Assembly (NCBI GenBank): GCA_018296165.2 | Contig: JACKQL020000034.1 | Coordinates: forward strand, 496,001-560,000 | Direction of reading: 5' to 3' | Length of the DNA: 64,000 bases | Origin: Termitomyces sp. T153 | Lineage: Eukaryota > Basidiomycota > Agaricomycetes > Agaricales > Lyophyllaceae | In this document: piece by piece, positions 56,925-64,000 of the stretch | How the letters are laid out: every line of letters starts with the position of its first letter | How positions within the stretch are numbered: the stretch's first letter is position 1 | Position numbers and translations under genes: made by a program | Notes under the pieces: generated by a model | What the model was told of the DNA's origin: nothing | The model's input: only the letters and a program-made list of their open reading frames with translations | Database searches by the model: none

Positions 56925-57770
56925 ATGAAAGCTACTTCTCCTGCACAATGCTCTACTGTTGCTTCTCTCCTTGCTCAAGGGGATTCTCTGCATCAGATTG
57001 GAGCTAAAACTGGTCTAGGGAAGTCTACTATTGAGAGGATTGGTAGAGAGTGGACAAGGAAAACCATCCTGGAGGCCATCCATCTAAGCTTACTCCATGT
57101 GGTAAACAGGCTATTGTTCAACAAACTTGATACAGCTGTTCAGGCCACCAATCTTATCAACAACCTCATCTCCAACCCTGATCTCTTCTCAGACTGCCCA
57201 GAAAGGGGTATTGGTCTGCTACAAAGAGGAAAGTTCCTATGCTCAAAGCTAAACATAAGCAACTATGACTTGAATGGGCTCAAGAGCATCAGAATTGGGC
57301 CATGGAGAACTGGAAAAGAGTGTTGTGGACAGATGAGACAAAGATTAACAGGATTGGATCAGATGAAATGCAGTATGTGTGGAAGCTATGAGGAGAAGGC
57401 ATTTCAAACCAAACCACTACACCTACTGTGAAACATGGAGGAGGGAATGATCTCATGGTATGAGGCTGTATGGGTTGGGATGGGGTAGGAAAGCTGGTAG
57501 AGGTGGTGGGGATCATGAATACAGAGCAGAATGCAGAGCAGCACTGTGAAATTTTGGATCATAGAGCAAAGGAGAGCTTCAAAAAGTTGGAGATGGAGGA
57601 GGGTGCCTGCTGCTTTCAACAGGACAATGACCCCAAACACAACTCTAAGAGGGCTAACAAGTGGTTTGAAGACAACAACTTTGATGTCCTCTGGTGGCTA
57701 GCCCAATCTCCTGATCTTAACTCTATTGAAGATCTCTGGGAGTACCTCATGGGAGCAGCTTAGGTAGTAT
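56925..57770 (+). pseudogene. Tc1/mariner transposase (decayed DDE/DDD)
   Basis: The N-terminal helix-turn-helix region runs from MKATSPAQCSTVASLLAQGD to GAKTGLGKSTIERIGREW. After frameshifts the catalytic motifs are visible: WTDETKINRIGSD (about 57330), FQQDNDPKHNSKRANKWF (about 57615) and AQSPDLNSIEDLWEYL (about 57700). These are the D, D and E/D blocks of the DDE_3 family. Stops and shifts mean this copy is inactive. Confidence 0.85.
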
Positions 57771-58152
57771 GAAATACCTCCTTATGGTGTGCATGAATTG
57801 TGGGAGAGGGTTGCAAAGGAGTGGGATGGAATACCAGCAGAGGTATGCCAAATACTGATAGAAAGCATGCCTAGAAGGATTGAAGCAGTTATCAAGGCAA
57901 ATGGAGGACATACAAAGTATTAAATACCAAAATTAGAGATGCTCAGAAAACTGTCCCAATCAGTGAATATTTTAAAATGGCCATTACTTCATCAGTTTTG
58001 ATTTAAATTACATGAACTAAAATGCAATTTGTAGCCATGATGCCATAGTATTTTACATGATTTAACCAGAATTTGAAATACTTCCAATCCTTCATGCCAA
58101 TGTCATCTTTCAAAAAGTATAAAACATTGGGACAGTTTTTTGAGCCACTGTA

Positions 58153-58240
58153 TTTAGCAAGGCTTTGTAGGTCAGACCATAGCTAAACCAGCAACACCAC
58201 TTGCACATGTACATAGTGATGCATTGTCACCACTGATCTC
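58153..58240 (+). repeat. tRNA-derived SINE, copy 1, continuation
   Basis: TTTAGCAAGGCTTTGTAGGTCAG aligns with 56010-56035 of copy 2, and ACATAGTGATGCATTGTCACCAC aligns with ACAATGAGGCATGGTGACCACC. The homology fades after about 58240, so the copy is truncated or strongly decayed. Confidence 0.5.
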
Positions 58241-58538
58241 ATGTCCAGACAGAAAGGGAAAGAGTTTTCCAATGCAGCAAATAAGGAGGGGGAAAATTGT
58301 ACTTCATCCAAACTTATCAGGCCATAGTATGGATAGGTTCAAGGGAGGCCTCAAGACATGTTTGGAATTGGAAGCCAAAGAACCATGTGATTTCCCTCTC
58401 TCTGTAAGTCTGATGTCAGTCCAAAAGAATTCTCTGAGTTGGGCCAACTCTCAGTACAGTGATGTCAAGATGCCAGAGGCATGGAACAGGGTGCCCATCC
58501 ACATCTGCTCTGCTCAGAGGGGTTGAGAGGCCTGCAGT
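58241..58538 (+). pseudogene. Probable gag region of gypsy fragment H
   Basis: A frame runs from 58224 to 58526 with a basic DRKGKSFPMQQIRRGKIVL stretch. It lies just upstream of the H zinc knuckle. I cannot align it confidently with B gag. Confidence 0.3.
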
Positions 58539-60735
58539 ATGGCTGGATTCATGACCACATGCTCCATGAGCTGGTCTAGACCAAGTGGTGCCATACAAGC
58601 AGCAAAGATTCACTTTGCTGCAAGTAATAGAGTCTTGGCCATTGCTTCAGGCCAAGCAGGCAAAGATGTCAGCCAATTCACCACTTGTTACAAGTGTGGA
58701 AAAGTAGGGCACTTTGTCCATGAATGCAAGTAGCCTTGAAAGCTGGCTCCTGATGCTTTTGTTCAAAGCACATACTGCTGCTCCCTCAGACCTGGGAGGG
58801 GCTGATTACAAACAGGATGATGATCCTGTTGATGTTGAGGCAGAATAGGCTGAGGAATCTGGTGCTAATTAGGCTGAGGAGGAAGAGTATGTTGAATTTG
58901 AGACATATGACAAAGAGTATTACTGGACAGTGAGTGAAGGACTATTTGTCCTCATATCAATAAAGTTAGGGTGCAAGAACCTACAAGTGAGATTTGCATG
59001 TGCAATATTTGGATTTTAGCTTTGAAAGAAGCCATGAATAGACCAGTGTTGCCTGCACAAGACAAGAAATGTCTTATCACATGGGTGGAGGTGAATGGTC
59101 ATAAGGTATGGATGCTGTGGGACTCAGGCAGTACCACTTTTGGTCTGGCACTCTCCTTTGCCCATGTGCTAGGAGTGTGTGGCTTCATTAGCTACACAAT
59201 CACCCTGCAGCTTGCAACGATTGGTAGTTCTTCCATACATAGTTAACTATGAGGCCAGAGTAATACTGAAGGTCCCTGGGGAGTCTGACAATTGTATGTA
59301 GACATTGCTAATTTTGACTGATATGATATGATTATCAGTACTCCATTTATAAGAACAAATAATGTCTTTTGGAACTTCCAGAATGACTATGTGGTCATTA
59401 ATGGAGTGCCCACACCAGCTCAACAATTAGAACTAAAGGACACTAGTGAGCATCAATGTTTCTGTAGGTGTAGAAGCACCATGACAAGCAGCATCAATAA
59501 CTTTCCAGTGGTACTAAGCATGCTACCATTGAGGAGGTTGAGGATGAGGAAATCCTCAAGGTGACTAAGAGTCTGCCTAATGATCATCCATCCTTGCTGC
59601 TCTCAGAAGAAGAGTACTGAGATACTTGTCAAGAGAGAGAATTGCAGGTAGCAAGACCTGCAAAAATACTGGTGGCTGCTGAACTGTGAGTAGCAAGACC
59701 TGCATGAATGCCAGTAGCCACTGACTTAGTGGCAAACTGACTGAGCCATCATCTGTAAATGTGAAGATGACCCAGAAGTTAGCAGCAAGGAAGCAACTTG
59801 AGCCTTATAAAACAACAAAGTGAAGAATTTGGGATGGACCAATGCCAAAACCCCATGCTTGAGTCGGTTTACAACCCTTCTATACTGCTGGAATGGAATC
59901 AGGTTATTGCAGACCTGACCCAGGAGGGACTGGGACAATCCACTCCTGTGGCAGAGATTTACTGGCAGGCAACAGTAGATGAGATCCAAGCTTAGCAAGT
60001 TCAACTACTTGCTGGACTGTTGTGTTGTGCATGGCTAAATATTCCAGATGAGTTAGAGATTCATTTTATGGCACTGCATGACAAGTATGCATGGGAGAGC
60101 CACCTTTCAAACTTGCCAAGGAAGATCATATTCCTTGAAAGAATAAGGAAAAGTGGAAACCTTCTCTGGCTATGCTTACAGAAGATGACATTCTATGTCT
60201 TTGACAGCAGTGATATGATGAATTCCACAATATTGTCAGTGGTATAAAGAAGGAACTTTCTTCTTGGCATGAGGTCAACTATGAGATAAATCTCATAGAT
60301 GAGACCAAGAATTACTTGTACTTTATGCTGAAGTGCCCCAAGTCACTTCAGCAGCAGTTGTGGAACAGAATCAACTGCTATGTGCATGCAAAGTGGTGCA
60401 AACCTTATGCAGCTGATTAGGCTGCACTATTGCTATGCATCCCCAAGAAGAATGGCACTTTAAATATGGCATTGTATGCTTGTCAGTATAATTATATTAT
60501 GGTGAAGGGCATTACATCCTTACTCAATCAAGAGATGAGCCATGAGGATGTAGCTTAAGCACCTATAAGGTCAAAAATAACCTTACTAATGCTTATGAGC
60601 AAGTCAGAATATGTACATCAGACATAACAAAGACTGCATTTATGACCATTACTGGAATATATCACAGTAATATCATGCAGATTGGTGGCTGTAAGGCACT
60701 AGTAATGTTCCAAAAGCTCATGACATCCACTGTTG
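58539..60735 (+). pseudogene. Gypsy fragment H (B family): gag knuckle, protease, partial RT
   Basis: The knuckle CYKCGKVGHFVHEC (about 58690-58730) is intact. An acidic tail full of stops follows. The protease (58990-59420) has PVLPAQDKKCLITWVEVNGH, an intact WDSGSTTFG active site and a MIISTPFIRTNNVF segment. Truncated RT pieces (60100-60735) read SLQQQLWNRINCYVHAKW, LLCIPKKNGTL, a NAYEQVRICTSDITKTAFMT stretch and ITGIYHSNIMQIGGCKA, and then stop. B is the closest relative in this window. No LTR was found. Confidence 0.75.
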
Positions 60736-61584
60736 CTGCCTAGCTGCTATGCAGAGAACACAAACAACTAGCAGATTCACAAGCAGTGTACAAATGGACT
60801 ATAATAGAATGCAGGTGCAAGTCAAGCTTGATTCCAGAGAACACAGTTTAATTAAGATGTTATGAGGTAGGGAACTTAAGTGGGAAGTGGTCATTAGATG
60901 CTAGTCCAAGTTGCTAAATAATGACAGGAGGTTGCAAGTGCTAAGGTTGCTAGTGGAAGGTCAGTGGTACAATAGAGTCACTAGAGCCTAGCAAATGAGT
61001 TAGCAAAAAGGGGTAGTGAACTAGAACTAACTGTAGATTTATAAGACCCTATTCTTGCTGAGTACAGATTTCCATCTTTTCCTATGTTTTGGCAACCTCT
61101 AGAATTTCTGGTTTCTATGCAATGTGATGGTCACATGACTTAGTCATGTGGGGTCTAGGCCCTTGGCCCACTGACTAATGTTTCCCTAGCACCCTCTGGC
61201 ACCCTCTTAGCAAAGTCCCCAACAATATTTCCTTTCTTGGTACTATTATTGCAGTTTTTCATTGTTTCTTGATTTGGACTTATTTCTTTAATATGTGCCA
61301 CTCTAGTGACCAACATACTGGCTGTCATTCCAAGTGTTGAATTAGCTACACTGAGTATTTGACTTTCATGAGCCATTCCACCTGACTTGCCTATGTTGCT
61401 AGCAAGCTTTTCACTGTTATCAACTCCTTTCAGTTTCATTAACTTACTTACCATAAATACTGTCATGTTTCTATACTACCATCAAAGAATTACACCTTGT
61501 CATTAGCCCCAGACTTCAGATCTAAGTCTAGTGGCTTTAAAGCAATTTCTTTCACTCTAGCATCCTCTCTATTGAGTTAGCACC
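60736..61584. other. Relic DNA with an unassigned minus-strand ORF
   Basis: The minus strand has a 103-residue frame (61466-61155; MTVFMVSKLMKLKGVDNSEK start) that I do not recognise. A perfect hairpin CACATGAC-TTA-GTCATGTG lies at about 61132-61150. The rest shows nothing supportable. Confidence 0.3.
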
Positions 61585-62528
61585 TGTCACAACCCACCCC
61601 TGCACCTCTGGACCTTTCCCCAGGACACCCTGCCTCCTCAGAGTACTCCCCAATGTTCCCTCCAGCTCACCCCAACCTTTGTTGACCCACAGCACCTGCT
61701 CCAGCTAACTCTGACACTTCCTCAGCAAACCCTGACAACCTCCTAGCAAACCCTGACACATTCCCTGTGGGCCTCCTCAGCCCCTGCCTCTCACTTACAA
61801 GCCCCCTGAGCCTCTCCAACACTTCTCCTAGCACTGACATACATTACTCAGAGCCAACACCTGTCAACCCTACATGGCTCCAACAAGCCCCACTGTTGTG
61901 CCCCCAATCTCTAGAGAAGGTCCAGTACTTAGTATATAAAGATGTAGAGTAGCATTTGTTACCTTAGTCTTGATATTACATTTACTTGGTTACTTGTGTC
62001 TTATGTTTCCCTCTGTTTCATCTCCATCTCTATTTTTAGTCTTGAATCTATCTCTTTTCCCAGTTCCATCTTGTCTTGACTGTCTCTGTTTCCCTTTCCA
62101 TGCCTAAGTTCCTTTCATCTCTGATGTCATTACAAACTCCATGCACATGCTATGAACCTTCAACATTCTCACAACAACCTCAGACCTTGCTTCACACTTG
62201 GCTCTGGAACCCATCATTTCTGATTGATCCCCCATCAAACTCTGGCTCTAGTCTCATCACTCACAAAGCCTCTGCTTACCCCACAGTTCATATATGCACC
62301 TACAAACTTGTTCCTAACACCTGCTCAAGCACAACATTCAATATACTTGGTCTTAGACTTCCCTGAACTACTCTGGACTTGCTTGGACTGCTTCCCCTAG
62401 CTGCCCCTTGCAAGTCCCTGTAGTCTGCACCAACCCTGGAGCACTAGGTTATAAGTGCAAGACATTGCGTCTGCCTAGTAAGAACTTGCCCAGTATAGCT
62501 GAGCCCCCATAGTCAGCAGAACCTGACA
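61585..62528 (+). repeat. 5' LTR of gypsy element G (D family)
   Basis: TGTCACAACCCACCCC...GCAGAACCTGACA, 944 bp, homologous to the D LTRs but CpG-poor. A TATATAAAG box near 61933 is followed by AGTCTTGATATTA at 61966-61978. Confidence 0.85.
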
Positions 62529-62541
62529 TAATATCAAGACT
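62529..62541 (+). other. Primer-binding site of gypsy G, complementary to the LTR
   Basis: TAATATCAAGACT, identical to the D site and the exact complement of 61966-61978. Confidence 0.7.
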
Positions 62542-62560
62542 CCACCTTACTCCATTCTCA

Positions 62561-64000
62561 ATGTCTGCATATAACCCCATGTACAACTCCACTAGCTACC
62601 TAACCAACATCTATAGTCAGCCAGTCCTTAAAAATCAGTATGCCCCATTCTACCCAGGCCCACCCACAGATCAGTACATTCCTTGTCATTTGACCCTGGA
62701 CCTCTACCAGGCATTCTATGCTCCCTCCATCAGCCAGGAAATACTCCTAAGCTGGTGCTGCCTCCCCAAGGTTCCCCACTGATGGCTACTATCCCTGTAT
62801 GTACCCCAGAGAATTTTCTAGAGTGCTCTCAGTGCCCCCCAACCCTGCCTACCTTCCATCTGCTCACTACTATGTGTACCCTGTCCCTGCTGTGGCCCCA
62901 GCTCCTCCGGAGCACCCAGATAACTATTTCTCCTCTCAATTGCCATTCCCCACTCAAATCCCTCCTTGCTCCAGACAGCAACAAGTCAAAGCTTATGTTC
63001 AGCAGTGCAACAAAGTCCTCTGCTCTCTCCACCTCTCCCCCACAAAGTTTGCAAGATGCGCTCCCACCCTCCTCATCAACTTAGGCTACCCTGACACCCC
63101 AGCAATTCCAGAGGTTTGGGCAGATCATCTCCTCAACTTTTACAAATGCTATCTGCGAGGAAACTTCTCTGAAGCTATGCAAGGAACCTTGGAAATTAAT
63201 GCCAACCTCTAGAACAAGCTCTGCACCTTGGTCAAAGAAATCCATACCAGCCTGAATTCTTGTCAGTTTGAAGATCCTCTGGACCCCACCCACTCCTTTC
63301 ATGTGCAACAAGAGGAACCTGCTGGAGCATGAAGTGAAGTTCTGCCCCCCATTCCCTGCCAGCAAAAAGAGCTCAACACTGCATCCAATATCTTGAAGAC
63401 CCTCAACTCCATAGAGGGACTGTTTGACCAACCTGCCACTCACACCCTGGCCCTCTCCACTCACTCCTGGGCAAACTCTGTCCCCAGCACCTTCCATACC
63501 TGGGACCAACCTGCTGCTCCTGAACCTTATACTTAGAGGCCACCCCTGCACATTAACAATGACAATTGAACTCTCTTCTACATTAATGAGCCTGACAACT
63601 CTGGTGATGAGCCCACCCTGCACAATGGCCCTCTCTGAGACAGACTCCTCCACTTTGACCTCTGCACTCTCCATGGCAATGCCCCCCAACCCTGCCAGAA
63701 TGTTCCAATTCCCCCAAGACAACTCATGGGCCCCAGAGCACCTCAACCCCCCTTCTCCAACAACTCCCCTTATTCTCCACCCATTCTAGTGCCCAATCCC
63801 CCCCACCAACACTAACTACTTTGGGCCACCCACCTCCAGAGGACCCCCTCTCCCTCACTGGGCCCCAGGCCCTCCTCCAGGCAATGCCAGCCAACTCCCA
63901 GGCAGTGGGCCTCCTAACAGCAGACCTCCTGACAGATGGGGCCTGGTCATGGACAACTTCCCTCCTTAACACAGCAACAGAAACAACTATTATTATTATT
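62561..64000 (+). pseudogene. Gypsy G gag, runs off the window
   Basis: It starts MSAYNPMYNSTSYLTNIYSQ and follows D gag throughout: PAYLPSAHYYVYPVPAVAP, QQQVKAYVQQCNKVLCSLHL, DPLDPTHSFHVQQEEP, GLFDQPATHTLALST. It ends at the window edge in a TATTATTATT run, the counterpart of the Tyr run in D. Stops and frameshifts show decay. The capsid and pol lie beyond 64000. Confidence 0.8.

Larger units (their letters stand above)
55597..58152 (+). mobile_element. Tc1/mariner transposon with 215-bp TIRs
   Basis: TA-flanked ends TACAGTGGCTCAAAAAACTG and the complement GGGACAGTTTTTTGAGCCACTGTA. The TIRs span 55599-55813 and 57936-58150 and pair along their full length. Each TIR has CTGTCCCA at its outer end and an inverted copy (TGGGACAG) at its inner end. 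Inside are a SINE insertion (55846-56794) and a decayed transposase. It sits in SINE copy 1. Confidence 0.85.

Noticed and set aside
1..64000. Repeat-induced point mutation of the ascomycete type
   Set aside because: The loss is mainly of CpG (to TpG/CpA), not a general CpA bias; methylated-CpG deamination explains it better, though dinucleotide counts were not computed.

Overview
The window looks like a filamentous basidiomycete genome (class Agaricomycetes is my best guess). Introns are about 45-62 nt with GT(G/A)(A/C)GT donors. The three host genes are Mus7/Mms22, a makorin-type E3 ligase and Hfi1/Ada1. The transposons are typical of that group: Ty3/gypsy chromoviruses, a copia relic, a Tad-like LINE, Tc1/mariner elements and tRNA-derived SINEs. 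Most transposon DNA is almost free of CpG and full of TGA/TAG stops, as expected from CpG methylation and deamination. The host genes, the LINE, one solo LTR and the youngest gypsy element keep CpG.

Layout. (1) 1-8419: an old minus-strand gypsy (F) is interrupted by a plus-strand gypsy (A, whose left part lies outside the window) and by a solo LTR. (2) 8420-11155: a relic zone with a copia gag fragment. (3) 11156-43864: five levels of nesting, with a target-site duplication (TSD) at four junctions. TIR element X is split by minus-strand gypsy B (11380-43619, TSD CTGCA). B is split by plus-strand gypsy C (20892-40656, TSD CCAGC). C is split by gypsy D (22492-36152, TSD ATTGC). D carries a poly(A)-tailed LINE E (23756-30232, TSD AACCCTGGAGGA). 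Removing each insertion restores the frame or motif beneath it. B also carries a CpG-rich solo LTR (14263-15161). (4) 43877-44408: a head-to-head pair of tRNA-like SINEs. (5) 44688-54107: a compact host island with mus7 (minus) divergent from makorin (plus), then hfi1 61 bp downstream. (6) 54108-61584: transposon relics, including a MITE, a SINE split by a Tc1/mariner element that itself holds a second ~950 bp SINE-like insertion, and a truncated B-family gypsy. (7) 61585-64000: the 5' LTR and gag of another D-family gypsy (G) that runs off the window.

The most interesting points are these. The A/D gypsy family carries an antisense, intron-containing gene between pol and the 3' LTR; it encodes a Zn(II)2Cys6-like double cluster followed by a coiled coil. 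The D/G and C/F families have primer-binding sites perfectly complementary to a stretch inside their own LTR (13 nt and 11 nt), as expected for Tf1-type self-priming. Element B has a large extra ORF downstream of integrase. CpG decay has repeatedly hit catalytic codons (YLDD to YLDN, DSG to DSR/DSS, an integrase Asp to Asn, and LINE endonuclease and RT Asp to Asn).
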